A stretch of DNA of 48,165 bases, taken from the NCBI GenBank assembly GCA_913060705.1, contig CAJXTX010000007.1, forward strand, positions 1 through 48,165. Reading direction: 5' to 3'. The stretch comes from an uncultured Bacteroidota bacterium. Its GTDB lineage: Bacteria > Bacteroidota > Bacteroidia > Flavobacteriales > Flavobacteriaceae. The notes under the pieces are model-generated. The model was given only the letters and a program-made list of their open reading frames with translations. It made no database searches and was not told where the DNA came from. Position 1 is the stretch's first letter, and each line of letters opens with the position of its first letter. Shown piece by piece: positions 36,731-45,444 of the stretch. A program made the position numbers and the translations under genes.

Positions 36731-37594
36731 ATGAAGCCTTCTGTTTTTCAAATTAATGAGCGCTGTTCGGTATACCGTTTTGAAAACGAGAATGAAAGTA
36801 ACAGCTATGAGTACGACGACCTCTCCCTTGAGGCCGTTCAATTTCATTTTGTGCTTAAGGGCCACGCTCAGTTTTGGTACAACAACCGCAGTTACCAACT
36901 TGAGGCGCAAGAAGATCAAATGCTATTGCTGTTCAATACACAAAAGGCCTTGCCGATAGATCTTGAACTAGGTGCGGGTGGCGCGGTTTTATCCATTGTA
37001 ATTGATCTTGAACAGCTCCATACGTGGTTTTCAGAAGAGAGCAAGGTGATACCTTTTTTTAACGGTAATGCGCCTGAAAAGAAGTACTACAGTCAAGACG
37101 AGATTCGTCCGGCCATGGCTATTCCGCTCAATCAATTGATGTATTACAGCTTGCACGCGTCTGTGCAGCGTTTGTATTTTAAAGCGAAGGTGCTCGAGAT
37201 CATGGCGCTTTTTTTCAACAGGGTCGACGACGCCGATCTTGAAAAATGCCCTTATCTGGCCGATGACGAAAACATGCGAAAGATTCGTAAGGCCAAAGAT
37301 TTGCTCATTGCCTCTATGGCAGAGCCGCCTAGTTTAGAGGCCCTTGCTGAGCAAGTTGACCTCCCGATCGGAAGATTAAAAGAGGGCTTTAAAGAGGTCT
37401 ACGGTGACTCCGTTTTTGCGTTTTTGCTTGACTACAAATTAGATTATGCCCGCAAATTGCTGTTGACAAACACCTATAGCGTGGCCGATGTGGGGGCCCG
37501 GGTAGGATACAGTACGGCAAGCCATTTCATTGCGGCCTTTAAAAAGAAATTCGGGACGACTCCTAAGAAGTACCTAGCCGACTTCAAGCGATAG
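36731..37594 (+). CDS. AraC family transcriptional regulator
   Basis: A 287-residue one-component regulator. The N-terminal 150 residues form a cupin-like beta-rich sensor region (FHFVLKGHAQFWYNNRSYQ); the C-terminal 100 residues contain the two helix-turn-helix units of AraC/XylS proteins: SLEALAEQVDLPIGRLKEGFK and SVADVGARVGYSTASHFIAAF, followed by KKKFGTTPKKY. It sits between divergent hemA and co-directional hemH, a position that suggests control of heme or iron genes. The ligand is unknown. A tandem repeat lies in its own promoter. Confidence 0.9.
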   Translation: MKPSVFQINERCSVYRFENENESNSYEYDDLSLEAVQFHFVLKGHAQFWYNNRSYQLEAQEDQMLLLFNTQKALPIDLELGAGGAVLSIVIDLEQLHTWFSEESKVIPFFNGNAPEKKYYSQDEIRPAMAIPLNQLMYYSLHASVQRLYFKAKVLEIMALFFNRVDDADLEKCPYLADDENMRKIRKAKDLLIASMAEPPSLEALAEQVDLPIGRLKEGFKEVYGDSVFAFLLDYKLDYARKLLLTNTYSVADVGARVGYSTASHFIAAFKKKFGTTPKKYLADFKR

Positions 37595-37598
37595 GCCG

Positions 37599-37606
37599 TA
37601 TTTTTG
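37599..37606 (+). promoter_or_regulatory. Probable -7 element for hemH
   Basis: TATTTTTG matches TAnnTTTG, just after the AraC stop and 15 bases before the first GTG of hemH. Confidence 0.45.
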
Positions 37607-37621
37607 TACCATTAAAAAATT

Positions 37622-38662
37622 GTGATTGTGAAGAAAGGAGTACTACTTGTAAATCTGGGTTCGCCAGACGCACCGACCAAAAAAGCGGTAAAACCTTACC
37701 TCGACGAGTTTTTGATGGACAAGCGCGTTATTGATGTGCCGTCTGCCCTTAGGGCGCTGTTGGTGAGAGGGATCATTCTAAATGTCCGTCCGAAACGTTC
37801 GGCAAAGGCCTATGCTAAGATTTGGTGGAAAGAGGGTTCTCCGCTCATTGTGATTTCAGAACGCTTTCAGAAGAAAGTGCAGGAGCACACTGAAATACCG
37901 GTCGCATTGGGGATGCGTTATGGGAGCATGAGTATTCACAAGGCCCTTGCTGAGCTTGATGCCAAGGGTGTTGAAGAGGTCTTGTTGGTGCCGCTTTATC
38001 CGCATTACGCTATGAGTAGCTACGAAACTGTGGTAGTAAAGGCGCTTGAAGAACAGCAAAAGCATTTCAAACACATGAAGGTTTCGACGCTCGGTGCCTT
38101 TTATAAAAGTCCTGACTACATCAAGGTGCTCGGGGATAGCATCAAAGAACAATTGAAAGATTACGAATACGACCATATTTTGTTTTCGTACCACGGTATT
38201 CCAGAGCGTCATATTCGCAAATCAGATCCGACCAAGTTTCACTGTAAAATTGACGGTCAGTGCTGCAGCGTGAACTCCGTTGCTCACCACACCTGTTACC
38301 GCCATCAGTGTTTTGCCACTACCGAAGCAGTACGGCATTATCTAGGTCTTGACGCCGAGAAGGTGAGTAGTTCTTTTCAGTCGCGTTTGGCCGGGGACCA
38401 ATGGCTTCGCCCCTACACGGACTATGAATTCGAACGCTTTGCCAAAGAAGGTAAAAAACGCCTTGCGGTGATTACGCCCGCTTTCGTGGCTGATTGCCTC
38501 GAGACCCTAGAAGAAATTGCGATGGAGGGTGAAGAAGAATTCATCGAAGCAGGCGGATCGACCTTCAAACACATTGCGTGTCTGAACGACGATGACAACT
38601 GGGTTGCACTCATGTCGAGCTGGATTCATCACTGGGAGGAGAGCGGCAATCTACCTGTGTAA
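37622..38662 (+). CDS. hemH: Ferrochelatase
   Basis: Inserts Fe2+ into protoporphyrin IX. The 346-residue protein has GVLLVNLGSPDAP at the N-terminus, the metal-binding H191 in LFSYHGIPERHIRKSDP and a C-terminal FVADCLETLEEI segment. A cysteine-rich stretch holds C208, C214, C215, C225 and C230; similar internal cysteines are known to ligate a 2Fe-2S cluster in some bacterial ferrochelatases, so a cluster is plausible here. No ATG is available: GTG at 37622 or GTG at 37628 is the start, the latter giving MKKGVLLVNLG, which fits the family equally well. Confidence 0.95.
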   Translation: MIVKKGVLLVNLGSPDAPTKKAVKPYLDEFLMDKRVIDVPSALRALLVRGIILNVRPKRSAKAYAKIWWKEGSPLIVISERFQKKVQEHTEIPVALGMRYGSMSIHKALAELDAKGVEEVLLVPLYPHYAMSSYETVVVKALEEQQKHFKHMKVSTLGAFYKSPDYIKVLGDSIKEQLKDYEYDHILFSYHGIPERHIRKSDPTKFHCKIDGQCCSVNSVAHHTCYRHQCFATTEAVRHYLGLDAEKVSSSFQSRLAGDQWLRPYTDYEFERFAKEGKKRLAVITPAFVADCLETLEEIAMEGEEEFIEAGGSTFKHIACLNDDDNWVALMSSWIHHWEESGNLPV

Positions 38663-38756
38663 GGCCGCGATCCAAGTCGTTTAAATTTTAGCACTTTAGG
38701 TATCAGCGTTTCGCGATATTTTCTAATTTGTAAGGCCTTAAACAAAATAAGACCTT

Positions 38757-41700
38757 ATGAAACAGTTGCGTTCGGCTAGTTTTCTAGCCTTCTTTTTTGC
38801 ACTTTCAGCATTTACTTCACTGGTAGCGCAGCAAGCTGCTGACGCCTATTCAAGTTTAGATTACCGTTTGATTGGCCCCTTTCGAGGAGGACGTTCAGCG
38901 GCAGTCACAGGAGTTCCTGGACAACCCAATACCTATTATTTCGGAGCTACCGGAGGAGGAGTGTGGAAGTCAGACGACGCCGGAAACACCTGGAAAAACA
39001 TTTCAGACGGATATTTCGGCGGGAGCATTGGCTCGGTTGAAGTAGCCCAAAGCGATCCAAACGTCATTTATGTAGGAGGCGGAGAGGTTACTGTTCGCGG
39101 TAATGTTTCTTCGGGATACGGCGTATGGAAGTCAGTTGACGGCGGAAAGACCTGGGAATCAAAAGGCCTTCCTGATAGCCGACACATTCCGCGCATGCGT
39201 ATTCACCCTGACAATCCAGACGTGGTATACGCCGCAGTCTTGGGTAATATTTACAAAGCAAGCACAGAGCGAGGTGTCTACAAGTCAACAGACGGAGGTA
39301 CGACCTGGCGCAAAGTATTATACGTAAACGATATGGCAGGAGCCGTTGATCTGATCATCGATCCTACCAACTCACGTGTGTTATACGCTTCAACCTGGCG
39401 CGTGCAACGCACCCCCTATAGTTTAAGTAGTGGAGGACCGGGTTCTAAGCTATGGAAGAGTACAGATTCAGGAGAAACCTGGACAGAGATCTCATCGAAC
39501 GAGGGCTTTCCGACCGGAACGCTTGGTATCATGGGTGTTACCGTTTCACCGGTACAAAAAGACCGTGTTTGGGCCATTGTTGAACATAAAGAAAAAGGCG
39601 GGTTGTACCGCTCAGAAGACGGTGGCGCGACCTGGAAGCAGGTCAACGACGAACGCAAATTGCGTCAACGCGCATGGTACTATTCACGCGTTTATGCCGA
39701 CACTCAAGACGCCGACATCGTTTATGTGATGAACGTACGGTATCACCGTTCAACAGATGGAGGGTCAACGTTCTCGACCTATAACGCTCCGCACGGTGAC
39801 CACCACGATTTATGGATCGCACCTGAAAATAACCAGCGTATGATTATTGCAGACGATGGAGGTGCTCAGGTTTCTTTTGATGCCGGTGAAAACTGGTCAA
39901 CCTATTACAACCAACCTACGGCGCAGTTTTACCGCGTCACCACTGACAATGCGTTTCCCTATCGCATATACGTAGCACAGCAAGACAACTCAACGATTCG
40001 TATACGCCACCGTTCAGACGGAAACAGCATCACCGAAGACGACTGGGAAGAGACGGCAGGTGGTGAATCAGCGCACATTGCCGTTGATCCGAACAACAAC
40101 GACATCGTTTATGGGGGTAGCTACGGCGGATTCTTGACGCGTGTCAACCATGCCAACAATACGGTTCGCGCCATCAATGTATGGCCAGACAACCCAATGG
40201 GCTATGGGGCTGAAGGAATGAAGTATCGCTTTCAGTGGAACTTTCCGATCATCTTCTCGAAGCACGATCCGAAGAAGCTGTATACCTTCTCAAATCACGT
40301 TCACCTATCGACCAACGAAGGACAGAGCTGGGAGCTCATGAGCCCTGATCTTACGCGTAACGACCCGACAAAACTCGTTTCGAGTGGAGGACCTATCACT
40401 CAAGACAACACAGGGGTAGAATACTATGCGACTATTTTCGCTGCAGGTGAGAGTCCTATCAAAGAAGGATTACTGTGGGTAGGTAGTGACGACGGACTCA
40501 TTCATGTGAGCAAAGACGGAGGCGCAAATTGGGAGAATGTGACGCCAAAGAATATGCCTGAGTGGAATATGATCAACAGTATCGAGCCTTCTGCCTTTGA
40601 CGAAGGAACCTGCTATGTGGCAGCAACACGTTACAAACTCGGAGACTTCACCCCCTACCTCTACAAGACAGAAGACTACGGTAAGACATGGAAGCTCATT
40701 ACTAAAGGAATTCCGAGCGAGCACTTTACGCGAGTGCTTCGCGAAGATCCCGCCCAAAAAGGCTTGTTGTATGCCGGTACTGAGACAGGAATGTACATTT
40801 CGTTCAACGACGGTAAATCGTGGGATCCCTTCCAGTTGAACTTACCAATCGTTCCGATCACCGATCTAGCGGTAAAAGAAAACAGCTTGATTGTGGCGAC
40901 TCAAGGACGCAGTTTATGGATGATAGACGATTTGACCGTACTGCATCAACTTGACGCCAACACCGCCTCAAAAGACGCTGTATTATTCAAGCCAAAAGAC
41001 GCATACCGTACTAAAGGGAATAAAGGAAGACCTTCTCTGACTGCCGGTGAGAATATGCCTGCAGGAGTCGTGACACACATGTACTTTAAAGACTTGAAAG
41101 AGTCAGATAAGGTACACTTGACCTACACCTCAAAAGCAGGAGATACTTTGGCACACTTTAGCTCAGACGCCAAAGACCCTAAAGAAAAGTTAGCCGTGAA
41201 AACCGGCGGAAACACCCACGTTTGGGATACCCGCGGCGAGGGTGCAGAGCGCCTTAAAGGAATGATTCTTTGGGCTGCTAGTCTAAGTGGACCAAAGGCC
41301 GTTCCGGGAAGCTATATGGTTCACTTGAATTATAACGGCACCTCACAATCTCAGTCGTTTGAGATTCTACCTGATCCTCGAGCTGAGGTCAGCGTTGCTG
41401 AGATGCAAGAGCAATACGATTTTATCACAGCTATTAATGCAACTGTAAATGAGGCACACACTGCGATCAAGAAAATCAGATCGATCAACGAGAAGCTAAG
41501 CGCCTTTGAAGCGCAGTACAAAGACGACGCTTCGGTTGCTGATCTTGTAGCGCAGTCGAAAGCCTTAAGAGAGCGCTTCTCTACCGTTGAGAAGGCCTTG
41601 TATCAGACGCAGAACCGAAGTGGGCAAGACCCGCTGAACTTTCCGATTCGATTGACGAACAAGCTATCACACTTGAACCGTTTAGTATCAATAGATGACT

Positions 41701-41855
41701 TCGGACCAACCGAACAAGATAGAGCGGTACAACAAGAGTTAACCGCGGCCATCGAGGTACAACTGAAGGAGTTCAATACGTTAGTCGATCAAGAAATTGC
41801 AACGTTCAATCAAGCGTTCAATGAAAAGCAATTGAAGTTCTTACAACTCGACTAA
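38757..41855 (+). CDS. Secreted Asp-box (BNR/VPS10-like) beta-propeller protein with helical C-terminus
   Basis: A 1032-residue exported paralogue of the protein at 10842-13625. Signal peptide about residues 1-24 (SLVAQ). Starts with LIGPFRGGRSAAVTGVPG, a conserved opening in this group. I count 11 Asp-box repeats, e.g. KSDDAGNTW, KSVDGGKTW, KSTDGGTTW, KSTDSGETW, RSEDGGATW, SFDAGENW, SKDGGANW, KTEDYGKTW. After the propeller (about residue 730) comes a beta-sandwich-like part and then about 130 residues of charged helices (about 880-1032) that the other paralogue lacks. Function unknown; substrate binding or peptidase-like roles have been guessed for relatives. It lies between hemH and hemJ on the same strand. 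Confidence 0.85.
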   Translation: MKQLRSASFLAFFFALSAFTSLVAQQAADAYSSLDYRLIGPFRGGRSAAVTGVPGQPNTYYFGATGGGVWKSDDAGNTWKNISDGYFGGSIGSVEVAQSDPNVIYVGGGEVTVRGNVSSGYGVWKSVDGGKTWESKGLPDSRHIPRMRIHPDNPDVVYAAVLGNIYKASTERGVYKSTDGGTTWRKVLYVNDMAGAVDLIIDPTNSRVLYASTWRVQRTPYSLSSGGPGSKLWKSTDSGETWTEISSNEGFPTGTLGIMGVTVSPVQKDRVWAIVEHKEKGGLYRSEDGGATWKQVNDERKLRQRAWYYSRVYADTQDADIVYVMNVRYHRSTDGGSTFSTYNAPHGDHHDLWIAPENNQRMIIADDGGAQVSFDAGENWSTYYNQPTAQFYRVTTDNAFPYRIYVAQQDNSTIRIRHRSDGNSITEDDWEETAGGESAHIAVDPNNNDIVYGGSYGGFLTRVNHANNTVRAINVWPDNPMGYGAEGMKYRFQWNFPIIFSKHDPKKLYTFSNHVHLSTNEGQSWELMSPDLTRNDPTKLVSSGGPITQDNTGVEYYATIFAAGESPIKEGLLWVGSDDGLIHVSKDGGANWENVTPKNMPEWNMINSIEPSAFDEGTCYVAATRYKLGDFTPYLYKTEDYGKTWKLITKGIPSEHFTRVLREDPAQKGLLYAGTETGMYISFNDGKSWDPFQLNLPIVPITDLAVKENSLIVATQGRSLWMIDDLTVLHQLDANTASKDAVLFKPKDAYRTKGNKGRPSLTAGENMPAGVVTHMYFKDLKESDKVHLTYTSKAGDTLAHFSSDAKDPKEKLAVKTGGNTHVWDTRGEGAERLKGMILWAASLSGPKAVPGSYMVHLNYNGTSQSQSFEILPDPRAEVSVAEMQEQYDFITAINATVNEAHTAIKKIRSINEKLSAFEAQYKDDASVADLVAQSKALRERFSTVEKALYQTQNRSGQDPLNFPIRLTNKLSHLNRLVSIDDFGPTEQDRAVQQELTAAIEVQLKEFNTLVDQEIATFNQAFNEKQLKFLQLD

Positions 41856-41883
41856 GGCCTGTCTTTGAGTTTTTAAGACCTTT

Positions 41884-42441
41884 GTGCTTAACATGGAACT
41901 CTATCCTTATATCAAAGCCCTGCATCTCATCTTCGTGGTGACCTGGTTTGCAGGGCTTTTTTATATGCCTCGACTTTTTGTGTATCACATTGAAGCCCAA
42001 GAAGAAGACGAGCCTGCTAGGGCGATACTCTCGAGACAATTGAAACTCATGAGCAAGCGTCTGTGGTTCATCATTACGTGGCCCTCTGCCCTCCTCTGCA
42101 CTTTTTTCGCGGTCTGGCTGTTGATTCAAATGCCCGGATGGTTAGCGCAACCTTGGATGCATGTGAAATTATTTTTTGTGCTGTTGCTTTTTGTGTATCA
42201 CGGATACACCCATCGTATTTTTCTTCAACTGCAACGTGATGAAGTGAAGTACTCTGCGCGGTTTATGCGCATCTATAACGAAGGAAGCACCTTGATCTTG
42301 TTCTCAGTGGTGTTTTTGGTCATTGTCAAGAATGCGCTCAATTGGATTTTTGGGGTCTTGGCACTATTCTTGCTTGCTATCTTGCTGATGTTAGGGATAC
42401 GCCTGTATAAGCGTATACGAGACAAGAATCCTGAAGCCTGA
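41884..42441 (+). CDS. hemJ: Protoporphyrinogen IX oxidase HemJ (UPF0093/CopD-like)
   Basis: Integral-membrane oxidase converting protoporphyrinogen IX to protoporphyrin IX, replacing HemG or HemY. The 185-residue protein has four or five membrane spans, the conserved H11 in YIKALHLIFVVTWFAGLFY, YMPRLFVYHIEA, the conserved K92 in PWMHVKLFFV, and RFMRIYNEGSTLIL. These His and Lys residues are the ones shown to be essential in studied HemJ proteins. Location beside hemH supports the call over the generic 'CopD-like' label. Stop overlaps the next ATG by one base. Confidence 0.9.
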   Translation: MLNMELYPYIKALHLIFVVTWFAGLFYMPRLFVYHIEAQEEDEPARAILSRQLKLMSKRLWFIITWPSALLCTFFAVWLLIQMPGWLAQPWMHVKLFFVLLLFVYHGYTHRIFLQLQRDEVKYSARFMRIYNEGSTLILFSVVFLVIVKNALNWIFGVLALFLLAILLMLGIRLYKRIRDKNPEA

Positions 42442-43859
42442 TGTACTTTCAAAGTTTACGTTTTAGAATTTTCGCCGCGATGACGCTCATCGTAGTCCTA
42501 GCACTGGTATTCACAGGTGTCATCACATGGTATCAGTACCAAGAACAATCAAAAGACTATCACTCTGATCGGTTAGAACGCAAAGAACAGCAAGTGCTTA
42601 AGAGTCTCGAAAACGAGATGTTCAGCACCTATTTGGCCCTCACTCAAAACAATTTAGCACGGATTTTTAACGAGCCCATCTACGAGATCTCTAATATTCA
42701 AGATGTAGATTTCAGCTTGTATGCCTTAGACGGCACACTTATTAAATCTTCTTTACCAGAAGCTCCTGAGCGAATGTTTGGAGGGCTGTTGCGCAGAGTG
42801 ATGGACAATGAGCGCTTTGTGGTAGAGGAGGTGAATGAGGGTCGGTCGGTGATGAGCTCGTTCTTCTTTTTAAAAGAAAGAAACGGCGAGCCAGTAGCCA
42901 TTGTAAACCTCCCTTATTTTGAAGACAATAGCTTTAACGACTTTGAGCTTCGCGAGTTTCTTATTCGTTTAAGCATGGTGTATGTCTTGATCTTAGTTTT
43001 GGCGCTGGCATTGGGATACCTCGTATCGATCTATATCAGTCGTCCGATGAATACGATTGCCGACCGTTTGGCACATACGGCGCTTGACACGAACGAAAAG
43101 ATTCAATTGAGTTCTCAGAGTGCTGAACTAGAGACCTTGATCAAAGCCTACAATGGCATGGTAGATGCCTTAGGAGACAGCGCCCGCAAATTGGCCCAGT
43201 CAGAGCGCGAAACGGCCTGGAAAGAAATGGCCAAACAGGTCGCTCATGAAATAAAAAACCCACTCACCCCAATGCGTCTTAGCGTGCAGCAATTTGAGCG
43301 AAGTTTTGCGGTTGACGAAGGCGAGCGCAAAGCACAACTCAAAGAATTTACACAGGGCATGTTGCAACAAATCGATACCCTGAGTGCGATTGCTTCGACC
43401 TTCTCTGACTTTGCCAAGATGCCCGAAACGAATAAGGTGCTGCTCAATGCCACCGAAGTGGTCCAATGGGCAGTTCAGTTGTTTTCAGACGACCGCGTAT
43501 CGCTGAAGGCCGAAGCCGAAACCATCAACCTGAAAATCGATCGAAACCATTTGGTGCAGCTCGTGAACAACCTGGTGAAGAATGCCTTAGAGGCCGTAGA
43601 AGGAGTTGAAAATGCAACCGTTGAGGTCCGCTTATTTCAAGATAAAAAAGCGGTTGTACTCGAGGTAGAAGACAATGGAAAAGGCATGAGCGAAGAGGTG
43701 TTATCACGCATGTTCGAACCGCGATTTACTACTAAGAATAGCGGTATGGGGTTAGGCTTGGCAGTGGTCAAGACCTTGGTCGAAGAGAACGGCGGCACCA
43801 TCGAATGCCACTCTACACTGAATGAAGGCAGTCTCTTCAAGCTTCGATTTAGCAGCTAA
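42441..43859 (+). CDS. Sensor histidine kinase (NtrY-like)
   Basis: A 472-residue membrane kinase: TM1 about 10-30, an extracytoplasmic domain to about 175, TM2 about 178-199, HAMP about 200-250, dimerisation/phosphoacceptor helix with H269 in KQVAHEIKNPLTPMRLSVQ, then a HATPase domain with N box NNLVKNALEAVEG, G1 EDNGKGMSEEV, F box and GMGLGLAVVKTLVEENGG. The 'HEIKNPLTPMRLS' form is typical of NtrY kinases. No response regulator lies next to it. It overlaps hemJ by one base (TGATG), implying translational coupling. Confidence 0.93.
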   Translation: MYFQSLRFRIFAAMTLIVVLALVFTGVITWYQYQEQSKDYHSDRLERKEQQVLKSLENEMFSTYLALTQNNLARIFNEPIYEISNIQDVDFSLYALDGTLIKSSLPEAPERMFGGLLRRVMDNERFVVEEVNEGRSVMSSFFFLKERNGEPVAIVNLPYFEDNSFNDFELREFLIRLSMVYVLILVLALALGYLVSIYISRPMNTIADRLAHTALDTNEKIQLSSQSAELETLIKAYNGMVDALGDSARKLAQSERETAWKEMAKQVAHEIKNPLTPMRLSVQQFERSFAVDEGERKAQLKEFTQGMLQQIDTLSAIASTFSDFAKMPETNKVLLNATEVVQWAVQLFSDDRVSLKAEAETINLKIDRNHLVQLVNNLVKNALEAVEGVENATVEVRLFQDKKAVVLEVEDNGKGMSEEVLSRMFEPRFTTKNSGMGLGLAVVKTLVEENGGTIECHSTLNEGSLFKLRFSS

Positions 43860-43929
43860 AGCGTTAAATTTTATCATTCTTTTAAATTTTTCAGTATTTT
43901 CTCTGCTGAAATCAAAAAAATCAAACAAA

Positions 43930-45369
43930 ATGTCAAAGTCGAATAACAGTCGTCGTGACTTTTTAAAGAAGTCTTCTGCTGCAGGAGTGGGCTTTTTTAT
44001 TGTTCCGCGCAACGTATTAGGAGGCCCTGGATTTGTTGCTCCTAGTGACCAATTAGATGTGGTTGCTTTTGGTGCAGGAGGTAAGGGATATTCTGATATG
44101 ACCAATGCCTACAATGGTGGAGTTAACCGTATCGTAGCGATTTGCGATGTAGATCCGAAACGTGCAGAGCGCGCCATTAAAGAACATCCAAAGGCAAAAT
44201 TTTATTACGATTATAGAGAATTACTCGACAACGAGAAGCGATTTGACGCGGCTACTATAAGTACACCCGATCACAACCACGCTAAGATTGCCTACGAGGC
44301 CATGCTTAGAGGTAAGGCGGTTTATGTACAAAAGCCATTGACACACACCATAGCTGAGGCGCGTTTGTTAACTGAAACGGCACGTGCTCAGAAAGTAGTG
44401 ACTCAGATGGGTAACCAAGGGGGTTCAAACATCGGAGTTCAGAAGATCATCGAATGGGTAAACGAGCGCCGTATCGGAACCATCAAAGAGGTGAAGATTT
44501 GGACCAACCGTCCGGTTTGGCCACAAGGAGTAGCCCTTTCAAAAGAGGCTCCAACAGAGAAGCCAGAGTCGTTGAACTGGGATCTTTGGTTAGGAACTGC
44601 GCCACAGCGTGATTACACCCCAGGACTTCATCCATTTGATTGGAGAGGTTTCTGGGACTACGGGACTGGAGCGCTTGGTGACATGGGATGTCACCTTATG
44701 GATGCGCCATTCAAGGCCCTGCGCCTAGGATATCCAACAGGGGTTCAGGCCACAGTAGCAGATGTGTATTCTCAGATGTGGACACCAGATTATACGCCAG
44801 AGGCATGTCCGCTTTCAAGCCGTGTAACGATTGACTTCCCTGCAGATGAGTTCAACCCAGAGGGCGTAACCTTTGAGTGGACAGATGGAGGAATTCAGCC
44901 TGCCTTACCAGATCTTCTTGTAGAAAGAGGATATAGAGCGAGCTCTAGTGGAGCCCTCTTAATCGGTACGAAAGGTGTTATCGCACACGAAGATTACGGC
45001 GGAAATCCACGTCTTTTCATTCCTGGACAAGAACAAGTACATTTTGATACCAGTGTTCAAAAAAATCTAGACCTTACCCACAACACCTTCTGGACAGAAG
45101 CAGTGAAGGCCGGATTTGGTTCTAAAGAGCACATGGCACTAACCTCATCGTTTGATTACGCTGGTCCGTTCACTGAAACGGTGCTTATGGGTAATCTAGC
45201 GATCCGCTCAAATCAGTTGAGACGTAAGACCGAAAGTGGTCGTTTCGATTACTACGGTCGTACCAAACTGTATTGGGATGGAGATAACATGAAGGTGACT
45301 AACTTCGACGACGCGAATCAGTTCGTGACCAAGAAGTATAGAGATGGATGGCAATTGGCCAACCTGTAG
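43930..45369 (+). CDS. Tat-exported Gfo/Idh/MocA family oxidoreductase
   Basis: Probable NAD(P)-dependent sugar/polyol oxidoreductase acting outside the cytoplasm. From the ATG at 43930 it has 479 residues and opens with a twin-arginine signal (RRDFLKKSSAAGVGFFIV, R8 R9), then a Rossmann fold (DVVAFGAGGKG, 43-53), STPDHNHAKIAYEAM, VYVQKPLTHTIAEAR with the family lysine, and a C-terminal alpha/beta domain (WDYGTGALGDMGCHLMDAP). An in-frame ATG at 43822 lies inside the kinase gene and would put 36 residues before the Tat motif, so the later start is preferred. Substrate unknown. Followed by a terminator. Confidence 0.9.
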   Translation: MSKSNNSRRDFLKKSSAAGVGFFIVPRNVLGGPGFVAPSDQLDVVAFGAGGKGYSDMTNAYNGGVNRIVAICDVDPKRAERAIKEHPKAKFYYDYRELLDNEKRFDAATISTPDHNHAKIAYEAMLRGKAVYVQKPLTHTIAEARLLTETARAQKVVTQMGNQGGSNIGVQKIIEWVNERRIGTIKEVKIWTNRPVWPQGVALSKEAPTEKPESLNWDLWLGTAPQRDYTPGLHPFDWRGFWDYGTGALGDMGCHLMDAPFKALRLGYPTGVQATVADVYSQMWTPDYTPEACPLSSRVTIDFPADEFNPEGVTFEWTDGGIQPALPDLLVERGYRASSSGALLIGTKGVIAHEDYGGNPRLFIPGQEQVHFDTSVQKNLDLTHNTFWTEAVKAGFGSKEHMALTSSFDYAGPFTETVLMGNLAIRSNQLRRKTESGRFDYYGRTKLYWDGDNMKVTNFDDANQFVTKKYRDGWQLANL

Positions 45370-45400
45370 CCTAACCACTACACTTTTTTTCATTAAGTCA

Positions 45401-45444
45401 GAAAGTCTCGCGCATCATTAGATGTTGCGGGGCTTTCGTTTTTT
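45401..45444 (+). terminator. Terminator after the Gfo/Idh/MocA gene
   Basis: A long imperfect stem pairs GAAAGTCTCGC-GCATC (45401-45416) with GATGTTGCGGGGCTTTC (45421-45437) through G-U pairs and one bulge, loop ATTA, followed by GTTTTTT. The T run overlaps the stop codon of the converging acyltransferase gene. Confidence 0.75.

Noticed and set aside
37856-38212. A 118-codon open frame antisense to hemH
   Set aside because: Opposite conserved ferrochelatase sequence; no independent support.
38757-41855. Type IX secretion C-terminal sorting domain on the Asp-box proteins
   Set aside because: Neither C-terminus has the expected short beta-sandwich with closing basic motif; one ends in helices, the other in a generic beta strand.
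43822-43929. N-terminal extension of the Gfo/Idh/MocA gene from an earlier in-frame ATG
   Set aside because: It starts inside the kinase gene and places 36 residues before a clear Tat signal (RRDFLKK), which belongs near the N-terminus.
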